From the NCBI GenBank assembly GCA_040221375.1, contig JAVKEP010000006.1:1-64000 (forward strand): a DNA stretch of 64,000 bases, in the 5' to 3' direction. Of this stretch, positions 50,723-59,693 are shown in pieces (position 1 is the first letter of the stretch; every line of letters starts with the position of its first letter). Origin of the DNA: SHAN690 sp040221375. GTDB taxonomy: Bacteria > Bacteroidota > Bacteroidia > Flavobacteriales_G > Salibacteraceae. A program made the translations under genes and the position numbers. The notes beneath the pieces were generated by a model. That model did no database searches. It was given only the letters and a program-made list of their open reading frames with translations, and was not told where the DNA came from.

Positions 50723-53134
50723 ATGAAACGATCCGTACTCACATTCATCATCGCCTTCGCCGCAATAACCGGCTTGAGGGCACAATATCCAGTTGTCACC
50801 ATTGAACAAATTCAAACGGTGACCCAATCTGCACTTGGAAACTGCGACGACCAGACCTTTTACTTAGGCGACACAGTTACCGTACGAGCCAAGGTGGTCA
50901 TGGATGGGAACCTAGCGGTACCCAGCGGCGTAGGCGCTACCAATGGCCACAAAAACCTATGGTTACAACAAGGCTCCGGTGGTGCTTATAAAGGAATTGA
51001 CCTTTTCAGCCTAGGGGGTACGAGCGTATCTGAAGATCCACACAACTTGGTTGCTGGAGATTCGGTCGAGATCATTGGTGTCGTCGAAGATTACAATGGT
51101 GAGACTGAACTCCTCCCATTGGAAGGTTCGTCCATCACGATCATCGGACAAGGCCAACCTATCTACGCCATCGAAGCTCAGATTTCGGATTTGAACGACG
51201 ACGAACGAAACAACAAACTAGAAACGGGCGAGCAATGGGAAGGTACATATGTCGAGATCTATGGTGCCACAGTCGCCTCCGTAGATTTTTTCTCCGGAGG
51301 AAGTCGCGTCAGCTTCAACATCGAGGATCAATTCGGCAACTTACTCAACGTATCGGATCGTTTTATTGTCCAGAAACTACCTGCTGAAGGGGGAACATTT
51401 GTCGCACCAAATGTAGGCGACCAACTCGATACCATTCGAGGCATCATTGCGCACAGCAAAAACAATTGCCCCGGATTCAGCGGAAGGGGTTACGAGCTCT
51501 ACCCGTTCCAAGCCTCCGATTATGTGTACGGAGCTGCGGCCCCTCGGATTTTCAACATCGCACGAACGCCATTGGTCCCTACATCTTCACAGAACGTGAC
51601 CATCACCAGCGACATCACCGACAACGATGGAAACGTATCGAGTGCAACCGTTTACTATGCCACGGGCGCATCTGGTGGATCCTTTACCCCGGTGAGCATG
51701 AGCTTTGTTTCTGGAGAAACCTATACGGCTGACATTCCTGCTCAAGCGGACGGTACCCTCATTCGATGGTACATCACCGCGCAAGACGACAGTGGCCTCG
51801 TCACAACACTTCCAAGCAATGACCCAAACAACAACACCTACCTCTATCGAGTACGGAACAACGGATTGAGCATTTTTGATGTGCAATACACACCCTTTAA
51901 CAACGGCATTAGCCCTTATGTAGACCAGACGGTTTCGGTCTCGGGTGTGGTCACTTCGAGTGTCAACTCAACGGATACGGGCGATCTTGGATTCGTCTAT
52001 ATTCAACAAGAAGGGCAATTGAATTTTGCAGGAATTTGGCTGCAGCAAGGTTCTACCATCAGCCAACTTAATCGAGGTGATTTGGTCACCGTAGAAGGCG
52101 TGGTAACCGAGAGCTTTGGAATGACGGCGCTGACGGACATCGCTTCGGTGAGCGTAGACGGCACAGGCTCTATCAGTCCCGTAGTGTTGAATCCCGACAG
52201 TTTCTCAGTACTCACCGCGTCTCAAGAGCAATACGAAGGAATGTTGGTCCGAATGGAACATCCTACCTCTGGAAACAGACTCTATGTAGTTGAGCAAAAC
52301 GCCGACGCCGTGACGAGCAACAACTATGCAGAATACCGCATCGGAACCGACGAGTTCAACCCTAGCGCTGGCTGCAGAATAATCACCGGACGGCTTAGTG
52401 GCAACAGTTCCTTGTTCGTCTCATATGTCAACGACTCGCTTTGGACTACATCCAATGGAACGATGAGCGTAGATCCTTACATCGTGGATTACGGGCACAG
52501 CTTGACCTCTATAAGCGGTATTCTTTACTACAGCTTTGGCAACATGAAACTGCTCCCTCGAAACAACAACGATGTTGTAGGCTATGGTGACGCTCCTGTA
52601 ACTGCCCTCTTTCATGCCGCAGCAGACACCGTCTGTGTCAACGATACTATCCAATTCTTTAACCGCTCTTCAGTTATTGCGGATCAATTTGAATGGGGCT
52701 TTGGGGATGGAAGCGACGACACCGCTGAAAACCCGATGAAGGTTTATGCTTCCGGTGGTTGGTTTGACGTGACTTTGGTCGCTGAAAATTCAGTTGACGG
52801 GGCCGCAGATACGGCCACCAAGGTGAACGCCATATACGTAGACTCAAGCGAGTCCTGTGTTACGGTTGGTGTATCCACCGTGAGCAATGATATCAAGACC
52901 ACAGTATACCCAAATCCTTCCGCCGATGTAATTCATATCCAAAGCGGGTTTGATGGGAAAACGGTCTATTCCATTTCTCTGATCGACGTTCAAGGGCGTG
53001 AGCTGATCAGGCGCTTGACCCGACGCTCTAATGAAAGCCTCCAACTAGGCCAAATCGCTCCAGGTCAGTATTTCATCGAGGTCAAGGATGCCAACGGAAG
53101 ATCAATACAGGTCCTTCCAATCATCAAGCGATAA
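50723..53134 (+). CDS. T9SS cargo protein with OB-fold-like (DUF5689-type) and PKD domains
   Basis: An 803-residue protein: signal peptide (LTFIIAFAAITGLRAQ), then two OB-like modules (YLGDTVTVRAKVVMDGN with WLQQGSGGAYKGIDLF, and VDQTVSVSGVVTSSVN with IWLQQGSTISQLNRGDLV), resembling those found beside extracellular nucleases and called DUF5689-like. Between them lies an Ig-like domain (APRIFNIARTPLVPTSSQ). A PKD domain with WGFGDGSDD follows near residue 655. The end (VYPNPSADVIHIQSG to PIIKR) is a type A sorting domain. No nuclease active site is seen in this chain. DNA or polymer binding is inference. Confidence 0.85.
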   Translation: MKRSVLTFIIAFAAITGLRAQYPVVTIEQIQTVTQSALGNCDDQTFYLGDTVTVRAKVVMDGNLAVPSGVGATNGHKNLWLQQGSGGAYKGIDLFSLGGTSVSEDPHNLVAGDSVEIIGVVEDYNGETELLPLEGSSITIIGQGQPIYAIEAQISDLNDDERNNKLETGEQWEGTYVEIYGATVASVDFFSGGSRVSFNIEDQFGNLLNVSDRFIVQKLPAEGGTFVAPNVGDQLDTIRGIIAHSKNNCPGFSGRGYELYPFQASDYVYGAAAPRIFNIARTPLVPTSSQNVTITSDITDNDGNVSSATVYYATGASGGSFTPVSMSFVSGETYTADIPAQADGTLIRWYITAQDDSGLVTTLPSNDPNNNTYLYRVRNNGLSIFDVQYTPFNNGISPYVDQTVSVSGVVTSSVNSTDTGDLGFVYIQQEGQLNFAGIWLQQGSTISQLNRGDLVTVEGVVTESFGMTALTDIASVSVDGTGSISPVVLNPDSFSVLTASQEQYEGMLVRMEHPTSGNRLYVVEQNADAVTSNNYAEYRIGTDEFNPSAGCRIITGRLSGNSSLFVSYVNDSLWTTSNGTMSVDPYIVDYGHSLTSISGILYYSFGNMKLLPRNNNDVVGYGDAPVTALFHAAADTVCVNDTIQFFNRSSVIADQFEWGFGDGSDDTAENPMKVYASGGWFDVTLVAENSVDGAADTATKVNAIYVDSSESCVTVGVSTVSNDIKTTVYPNPSADVIHIQSGFDGKTVYSISLIDVQGRELIRRLTRRSNESLQLGQIAPGQYFIEVKDANGRSIQVLPIIKR

Positions 53135-53159
53135 TCGATTTAAGCGCAACAACACAGAC

Positions 53160-54608
53160 GTGATAGCCAAACATTATACATTGCCTTTGAGCAGAATGGC
53201 TGTGTTGCTGTGCCTTTTATTTGCGTTTGCTACCTGCAAGAAAGACGACCCAATCGACAATAAGGCACCGGAAACGTTTACTTCAGTTGAAGCGATCAAT
53301 CTAAGCGGCGAGAACAGGCTAAACAGCGTGATTGAATTGCAGTGGTGGGGAACCGACCCAGACGGAGTGGTAACCGGGTATGAAATCAGCTTTGATCAGG
53401 AAACTTGGACGTTTACCCCCAATCAAGACAGTACATTCAAGTTTTCAATCGATGCGGGAAGCGATACGGTGGACATCGATTTTTGGGTACGCGCGTTGGA
53501 CAATGATGGGGCCATTGATCTCACTCCTGCATATTTAAAGATCCCATTGAAGAACACCCCGCCAGAAATCGCGTTTGATCGCGATCTTCTTCCAATCGAT
53601 ACAGCTTTTAACGTTCTCACGCTTACTTGGGAAGCCAGTGACTTGGATGGATTTGAAACAATAGCGAACATCCAACTCAAGGCCAACGACGGTGATTGGG
53701 TTGATTTACAATACACAAAAACCCTTGTGTCTATCGTGCCTGATGACCCGAAGAGCAGCGGCCAGTCTCCTTCGAAAATCTATTTCGATGTCAATGATGT
53801 GGGTCCCTCGCTCGAAGGTCTGAACGTGAATGGCATCAATGACCTCTACATCCGGGCGGTAGACATTGCCGGGTCGAGCAGTCAAGTAGACACGCTGACC
53901 GGCATTTACTTTCGCGGTAAATCGCACGATATCCTCATCACTGGAGCGCACGACAAATGCCCAACTAACTTCTATCCCAGCTATTTAGGTGCCCTAGGAT
54001 TCGACGCAGACTTCATAAACATGGAGAGCGAAGGCGCCAAAAACCAACCTCGGATTTGGAATCCCACGCTGGCACTGATGCTGCTTCAATACGAAGTAGT
54101 GGTGATGTACGCGAGCGATGTCAAGTTCACGAATGCACAAACCAGCGAGGCGAATTTGCTCATTGAGTTGGCCTCATCAGGAATACAGACATTCGTAGAC
54201 GCCGGCGGGAAATTGTTGATCAGTTCAAGTTTTGCGAATGATATGGATCCTAACAGCGCCTTATTCGGAATATTACCCGTAGACAGTTTGAGTTCTTCCG
54301 TAGGGTTTGCACGACTTCCAACAGACTCTTTGGCCATTGGCCTCGAATCGGGTTATCCAGACTTGATTTCAGGCGAATTCATCACGCTGGATCCGATCTA
54401 TCCATCGAGCGACGCCATTCCGATTTACTCGGCGAATCTCACCCCAGTGAATAACTGGACAGGGCCAAACACGGTAGGGGTAAAACGAAGGCTCAATGGA
54501 AAAACCAATTTCATTTTCACATCGCTTGAGCTGCATCGTGTAGATAAGGATGAAGCCGCGATCCAGGGCTTTTTCGATCACGTATTCAATTCCGAGTTTG
54601 GATGGTGA
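53160..54608 (+). CDS. Lipoprotein with Ig-like repeats and a GATase/ThuA-like region
   Basis: A protein of about 482 residues. The preferred start is GTG 53160, giving a signal with lipobox FATC (Cys26); TTG 53181 and ATG 53196 are alternatives, and the last leaves a short signal. Residues 40-270 look like two fibronectin or Ig-like modules (IELQWWGTDPDGVVTGYEISFD and LTLTWEASDLDGF). Residues 280-480 (SHDILITGAHDKCPTNFYPSYL, VVMYASDVKFTN, VDAGGKLLISSSF, FIFTSLELHRVDKDEAAIQ) have the look of a flavodoxin-like or ThuA/GATase-like domain, though no Cys-His-Glu triad is evident. It is 25 bases after its neighbour and overlaps the TonB receptor gene. Confidence 0.75.
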   Translation: MIAKHYTLPLSRMAVLLCLLFAFATCKKDDPIDNKAPETFTSVEAINLSGENRLNSVIELQWWGTDPDGVVTGYEISFDQETWTFTPNQDSTFKFSIDAGSDTVDIDFWVRALDNDGAIDLTPAYLKIPLKNTPPEIAFDRDLLPIDTAFNVLTLTWEASDLDGFETIANIQLKANDGDWVDLQYTKTLVSIVPDDPKSSGQSPSKIYFDVNDVGPSLEGLNVNGINDLYIRAVDIAGSSSQVDTLTGIYFRGKSHDILITGAHDKCPTNFYPSYLGALGFDADFINMESEGAKNQPRIWNPTLALMLLQYEVVVMYASDVKFTNAQTSEANLLIELASSGIQTFVDAGGKLLISSSFANDMDPNSALFGILPVDSLSSSVGFARLPTDSLAIGLESGYPDLISGEFITLDPIYPSSDAIPIYSANLTPVNNWTGPNTVGVKRRLNGKTNFIFTSLELHRVDKDEAAIQGFFDHVFNSEFGW

Positions 54609-57481
54609 ACGAACGACAAATAGTTTACCTATTGCATGCAAGCTTGGATCGCTTGCGGCCTACTCTCGGTGGGCTCTTGGCTACCGCACTTTTCTTGATC
54701 AGCGCTTCCATCGCCTTTTCACAATCCACGCTCACCGGTGTCATCAAGGACAAAGAAACGGGGGAGACACTGCCGGGGGCGACCGTGGTCATCGTAGGAA
54801 CCTACTTGGGCGCCAGTTCAGACATCGATGGGAAGTACATAATTGAAGGCATCAAACCTGGCGATTATTCGATCAAGGTGACATTCATTGGATACAGTGA
54901 CCAAGTTTACAACGGCATTCGACTCAAAAAGGACGCAACCCAGACCTTAGACGCTGAGTTGAGTTTTCGATCAAACACTTTGCAAGAAGTAATCATCGTG
55001 GGTGAATCCGTGATCGATCTTGAGAGCGGCAAGTCTGAGGTTCGAATTGATCGCGATGCGATTGCGCAAATGGCCGTGAGGGACGTTCAAGACGTGGTCA
55101 AAATGCAAGCCGGGGTGAGCGAAAACCCTGACGGAATTCAAATTCGTGGTGGCCGAGTCTACGAAACGCAATACGTGGTGGACGGCATTTCTGCGCAGGA
55201 CCCGCTTGCTGGTACTGGCTTCGGCGTGAATGTGAGCTCCTCTTCAATCGAAGACTTGAAAGTAGTAACCGGCGGTGCAAGCGCAGAATACGGAGATGGC
55301 TCATCTGGGGTAATATCCACACAGATCAGGGAAGGCGGAGACAAGCTTGAAGTAAGCGGAAGGTGGCTTACGGATAATTACTTGACCAACCGAATCAAGG
55401 GTTCATCTTGGAATACCGACAACTGGGAATTGACGCTCGCCACGCCGATTCCGGGAACGAAAAAGAAACTCACGCTTTTCACCAGCGCAAGTGTCCAGCT
55501 CACCGACACCTATTTTGGCGAACAGGCGGACCAACTTCACTCCTCCCTATTTTTTAGAAACGATTCGCTGTGGGCGCCGCGTCAGGACAATCGATGGTCG
55601 AATACGGTAAAATTGGCCTATACCGTCCGACCCGGGTTTAAGCTGTTCTTTACCAACCAACATTCCTTGAATATCAATCAAAACACGCGTTCGCTGCAGA
55701 TTGTAGGATTCAACACCGTGGTTCAACCTGGCTATCAATACGATTTCAGCAACGAGCTCGACAATGCTACCACGTACACGCATCAGTCGAACCTCAGCGT
55801 ACTGGGCTTGACCTATTCCTTCCCCAGCAACAAATGGAGTTTGCGTTCGAATTTTGGCCGCCTCTTCACCAACCTAAGGGCCGACGCCAATGGAAGGCCG
55901 TTTCGGGAAGAAACCATCGACCAGATCTACGATCCTCGGAGCATCATCACCGACCCGGTTTCGATCTTCAACCCTGGAGATGACGTTGTCTACGTCAACG
56001 CGCCTTCGGGGCTGATCAATAACGACGGCATCAGTACCGTGTGGCACGACCATTATGTGCAGGAGTATACGATTAAGAACATCCTCCATTACTACCCGGA
56101 GTCCAAGATCCACAAGTGGACTTTTGGCCAAGAACACAAGGAGACGCAGTACCAATGGGCCGACGTTTCTAGTCCTTGGGTAGGCGCGCCCATTCAGATC
56201 AACGATACCTTTACGACACCTTCGATCAGCGTTGGATCTAGCAACGACATTTGGAAGGCCAATGCAGCGAATGGCGGCCTGTTTGCTGAGGATAATATGA
56301 CCTATAAAGGAATCAGTGCTACGCTGGCCTTTCGACTCAATTATTGGGCGTACGGTTCGTTTGTGGATGACGCAATCGAGGATCCCGATGCGCTGATTAT
56401 TCAAGAGGTTCGTTCTCAATACGCGGGTCGCACCATTCCGGTTTTCGGAAGGCGATTCCAAGCACGTTTTCTGCCTCGCTTAAATGTGTCATTCCCGGTG
56501 ACTGAGAACAATGTGCTCTATTTCAATTACGGACACAGCATGCGCCTCCCGCATCCTCGCTTCATCTACGCCGGATTGGATCCTGTTTTTCAGGACCGGG
56601 GTTACCTATCTCGCATTGGGAATCCGAACCTAAAACCGGAAACCACCGTTTCGTATGAACTCGGAATCAAGTCGCAGGTGACGAAGGATCTCGGCATCAC
56701 CTTTGCTGCGTTCAACAATGACAAGTACGATTACATCGTGACGCGCACGATTGTGCTTGAAGACCAAACCGGCAGGCTGGTAGACCGCACTACATCCATT
56801 AACCAGGATTACGCCAGGATCATCGGGCTTGAATTGGGGGTGAACTACCGATTGGGTAAATACTTGCGCACGTTTTTCAACGGCGCCTATCAAGTGGCAA
56901 CAGGAAAGTCGAATTCGGCAGCAGAATCCCTGTTGCAAATCCGACAAACTGGCTTCGTGAATACCACAAAAGAACAATACCTGGCTTGGGATCGGCCTTG
57001 GGACTTCAAGGCAGGAATTACTTTTCTACCCGATTCCAACATCAAGATCGGACGTTTCTCTTTGCAAGGGTTTCGCGCCTTTCTCTCGGGTACGTATAAA
57101 TCGGGCCTTCGCTATACCCCTCATGTCTACAATGGCACGAACGACATAGGTCGCCCGCTGTACGTCCGCGATGACAATCGGCCTAACGCGAACATCGGAC
57201 AGGCCTGGACTTGGGTGGACTTGAAGATCACGCGTGATTTTGTCAATTCAAAAGGAAGAGGCCTCTCGATCAGCATTGAGATCAAAAACATGTTTAACCG
57301 TCGCAATACACAAATCGTAAACCCGGTAACTGGCAGGGCTTATGAATATGGCGATCCTGTTCCGGACAGTTGGCGTGACCTGGCTTATCCGGACCCCCTC
57401 GATCGCAGTGAACCCCCCACGGACCCGGCTCGATATACTACTCCTCGGCAAATCCTCTATGGCATCAGCTTCAAATTCTAA
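54602..57481 (+). CDS. TonB-dependent receptor with carboxypeptidase-like N-terminal domain
   Basis: A 959-residue outer-membrane transporter. A signal peptide (LLATALFLISASIAFSQ) precedes the carboxypeptidase-regulatory-like domain (LTGVIKDKETGETLPGATVVIVGT, residues 41-130), then the plug (IDRDAIAQMAVRDVQDVVKM, IQIRGGRVYETQYVVDGISAQDPL, VTGGASAEYGDGSSGVIST) and a long barrel ending in YGISFKF, a typical C-terminal aromatic. SusD is not next to it, so it is not a normal polysaccharide pair. It takes up an unknown substrate, TonB-driven. It overlaps the lipoprotein gene by 7 bases and the barrel gene by one base. Confidence 0.93.
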   Translation: MVNERQIVYLLHASLDRLRPTLGGLLATALFLISASIAFSQSTLTGVIKDKETGETLPGATVVIVGTYLGASSDIDGKYIIEGIKPGDYSIKVTFIGYSDQVYNGIRLKKDATQTLDAELSFRSNTLQEVIIVGESVIDLESGKSEVRIDRDAIAQMAVRDVQDVVKMQAGVSENPDGIQIRGGRVYETQYVVDGISAQDPLAGTGFGVNVSSSSIEDLKVVTGGASAEYGDGSSGVISTQIREGGDKLEVSGRWLTDNYLTNRIKGSSWNTDNWELTLATPIPGTKKKLTLFTSASVQLTDTYFGEQADQLHSSLFFRNDSLWAPRQDNRWSNTVKLAYTVRPGFKLFFTNQHSLNINQNTRSLQIVGFNTVVQPGYQYDFSNELDNATTYTHQSNLSVLGLTYSFPSNKWSLRSNFGRLFTNLRADANGRPFREETIDQIYDPRSIITDPVSIFNPGDDVVYVNAPSGLINNDGISTVWHDHYVQEYTIKNILHYYPESKIHKWTFGQEHKETQYQWADVSSPWVGAPIQINDTFTTPSISVGSSNDIWKANAANGGLFAEDNMTYKGISATLAFRLNYWAYGSFVDDAIEDPDALIIQEVRSQYAGRTIPVFGRRFQARFLPRLNVSFPVTENNVLYFNYGHSMRLPHPRFIYAGLDPVFQDRGYLSRIGNPNLKPETTVSYELGIKSQVTKDLGITFAAFNNDKYDYIVTRTIVLEDQTGRLVDRTTSINQDYARIIGLELGVNYRLGKYLRTFFNGAYQVATGKSNSAAESLLQIRQTGFVNTTKEQYLAWDRPWDFKAGITFLPDSNIKIGRFSLQGFRAFLSGTYKSGLRYTPHVYNGTNDIGRPLYVRDDNRPNANIGQAWTWVDLKITRDFVNSKGRGLSISIEIKNMFNRRNTQIVNPVTGRAYEYGDPVPDSWRDLAYPDPLDRSEPPTDPARYTTPRQILYGISFKF

Positions 57482-58488
57482 TGATTGAGCGCCTCCATAT
57501 CGTTGCATTATGCTTGTTCTTGTCGCTTGGCGTTCGAGGGCAGCTCTTGACCAATTTAGGAGGACAGCGCGTAGGCGTGTCGACCCTTACGTTCTTGAAA
57601 AACGACAACAGTGCACGGTCCATGGCCTTGGGCGGTGCCAACTTGACGCTGAGCGCAGACGGAATGGCCACCTCGCACAACACCGCATTGCTTTCTCAAA
57701 CCAACGGCATCCACATCGCGGTAAGCGATTTGATCATCGGGGCTGGCATGCATCAGGGCTGGTTGAGCGCTAGCGTGCCCCTCAAATCGAGCAGCAGCGC
57801 GGTGGGCGTGAATCTCAACTATTTGTCGAGCGGGGCGATGAAGGTCAGAACCGAATTCATGCCACAAGGTACCGGCGAATATTTTTATGCCAATCAACTC
57901 TCTGCGGGGCTCGCCTTCTCTAAGATGCTCTCAGATCGCTTTTCCTTTGGAGCTAACTTGAAAATGATCCACGAACGATTGGCCCAATTCACCAATACAA
58001 CTGCTGCTGTTGATCTCGGATTCTTATACACCACCGATGTCAAAGACCTCAAATTCGGTATCGTTGTCCAAAATTTTGGAGGTAACTCCATCCTTCGCGA
58101 TGGGAACATTTCCGAATCCTATAATCGCCAAAACGTGAGTCTCGATCAGTTTTCCGTTCCAACGATTTTTCGACTGGGTGCTTCGTTCAAGCCCATTGAG
58201 TTGGAGGACCAAAGCGTGATGTTCGCAATGCAACTAGAGCATCCAAATGACAACAGCGAAAACATTCGGTTGGGTGTAGAATACGAATACATGCGCACCG
58301 TATTCGTTCGGCTTGGCTACAAGTTGAATGTGGCTGGTGAAAACCTACCAACGTTGGGCATTGGATACAAAACGCGGCTAGGGCGGAATACCGTAAACGT
58401 CAATTATGCGGTAAACCCTACCCTCTATTTAGGAACACTGCATTTATTTGGATTGGATGTGATGATCAATAACGACAAGCGAGAATGA
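57481..58488 (+). CDS. PorV/PorQ-like outer-membrane barrel protein
   Basis: A 335-residue protein with a signal peptide (LHIVALCLFLSLGVRGQ). It then shows SARSMALGGANLTLSADGMATSHNTALL, close to the conserved start of PorV/PorQ (UPF0164-like) barrels, and many amphipathic strands. Residues SFGANLKMIHERLAQFTNT and LGFLYTTDVKDLKFGIVVQNFG fit the family. PorV shuttles T9SS cargo to the sortase PorU; a PorV-like protein beside cargo genes suggests a dedicated carrier, which is inference. The ATG overlaps the stop of the TonB receptor gene. Confidence 0.88.
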   Translation: MIERLHIVALCLFLSLGVRGQLLTNLGGQRVGVSTLTFLKNDNSARSMALGGANLTLSADGMATSHNTALLSQTNGIHIAVSDLIIGAGMHQGWLSASVPLKSSSSAVGVNLNYLSSGAMKVRTEFMPQGTGEYFYANQLSAGLAFSKMLSDRFSFGANLKMIHERLAQFTNTTAAVDLGFLYTTDVKDLKFGIVVQNFGGNSILRDGNISESYNRQNVSLDQFSVPTIFRLGASFKPIELEDQSVMFAMQLEHPNDNSENIRLGVEYEYMRTVFVRLGYKLNVAGENLPTLGIGYKTRLGRNTVNVNYAVNPTLYLGTLHLFGLDVMINNDKRE

Positions 58489-59675
58489 AAAGGTGGATTA
58501 CATACGCGCTCATTCCCACCTTCGGTTTGTTTGTTGGTTGCGAAGGATTCTTTGGAAAGAAAACCGATCTTGAATTCATTGACGCGCCTCAATTTCAGGC
58601 CAGGGATGTGGCATACGTTCCTGTGCAGCCAATCATCGAAGGCTTCATAGAGCCTACGGATGTGGTTGCGGGATTTGATGAACTCATTTACGTGGTAGAT
58701 CGTGGTACTGAAGAGATCATCAGCTTTGACCAGAGCGGTCGTGAGTTGGGTCGATTGACGATTAAAGGAGTTGCAAAGCTCGTTCAAGATAGGCAGCTCA
58801 ACATTTTGGCCATCGCATCGGTAGATTCCGTGATCAATGATGTAAGCTATACCCTCAGCGCCATCCATCGGATCGATTTGAATGCTTCGGGTATGTATGG
58901 CATCCAATACGGAGAAATTGTGCATACGATCGTGCATCCGTTCTACTTCAAAACCAGTTTCAGCAGTTTAGACGCAGAGGTCGAATTCACGTCCATAGAC
59001 ATCATGGGAGACAACAGCTTCTACGTTACCCGCACCGGCCCTAGAACCAACGAGAATCAAATCGGAGGTCCGGATGACGGCATCGTTCTGTTTGATGAGG
59101 ATGACGCCTACGTCTCTAATGTATTCGTCAGTACCGACGTCGGTTTTTACCGCAATTATTTCAAGACACCGATGTGCATCACCTCACCGGCAAAGCCGCG
59201 ACAGTCGCCAACGGTGAGCTTATCGAGCAACTTCTTCGTGGCTATGGCCGACCCTTCTGTACCGATTAAAGTGCAATCAATCCAGTTTTTTGAAAGCGAG
59301 TTTGGATCCTCATACGAAGTGGAGTTATTGGATTTTTCGGACACGTCAAAGGCGAATGATTTTCTCTATCGTCCCGGGCGATTTGAAAACCCCGTAGACA
59401 TGACCCTCACAGGGGATGGCAGCAACTATCTCTTCGTGGTAGACGAGGCGAAAGATTCCATTTACCAATTCACTACCCGGGGATGGGAAGGCGTAAATCC
59501 TCCCCCTGGATCTTCAGAAAGCAAGAACATCATCGCTTCCTTCGGAGGGTCAGGAGAAGGTGCTTCTCAGTTTAATAGCCCTTCGGCCATTGCCTATCTT
59601 TCTGAAATTCTTTACGTCTGTGACAAAGGCAATGGACGCTTGCTCCGCTTCAAACTCACGACAGACATCGAATAG
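58485..59675 (+). CDS. Lipoprotein with NHL-type beta-propeller
   Basis: A 396-residue lipoprotein with lipobox LFVGC (Cys19). The mature part shows NHL-like blades: PTDVVAGFDELIYVVDRGTEEIISFDQSG and, at the end, ASQFNSPSAIAYLSEILYVCDKGNGRLLRFKL; another lies at NPVDMTLTGDGSNYLFVVDEAKDSIYQF. The number of blades cannot be fixed by eye. Such propellers bind ligands or proteins at the membrane surface. Its ATG overlaps the TGA of the PorV-like gene. Gene order suggests it works with the receptor. Confidence 0.85.
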   Translation: MKRWITYALIPTFGLFVGCEGFFGKKTDLEFIDAPQFQARDVAYVPVQPIIEGFIEPTDVVAGFDELIYVVDRGTEEIISFDQSGRELGRLTIKGVAKLVQDRQLNILAIASVDSVINDVSYTLSAIHRIDLNASGMYGIQYGEIVHTIVHPFYFKTSFSSLDAEVEFTSIDIMGDNSFYVTRTGPRTNENQIGGPDDGIVLFDEDDAYVSNVFVSTDVGFYRNYFKTPMCITSPAKPRQSPTVSLSSNFFVAMADPSVPIKVQSIQFFESEFGSSYEVELLDFSDTSKANDFLYRPGRFENPVDMTLTGDGSNYLFVVDEAKDSIYQFTTRGWEGVNPPPGSSESKNIIASFGGSGEGASQFNSPSAIAYLSEILYVCDKGNGRLLRFKLTTDIE

Positions 59676-59693
59676 CGCGAAACCATCGACGAA

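Noticed and set aside
54602..59675. Polysaccharide utilisation locus
   Set aside because: No SusD, no glycoside hydrolase, lyase or sulfatase gene is present, so the TonB receptor operon is not a normal PUL.
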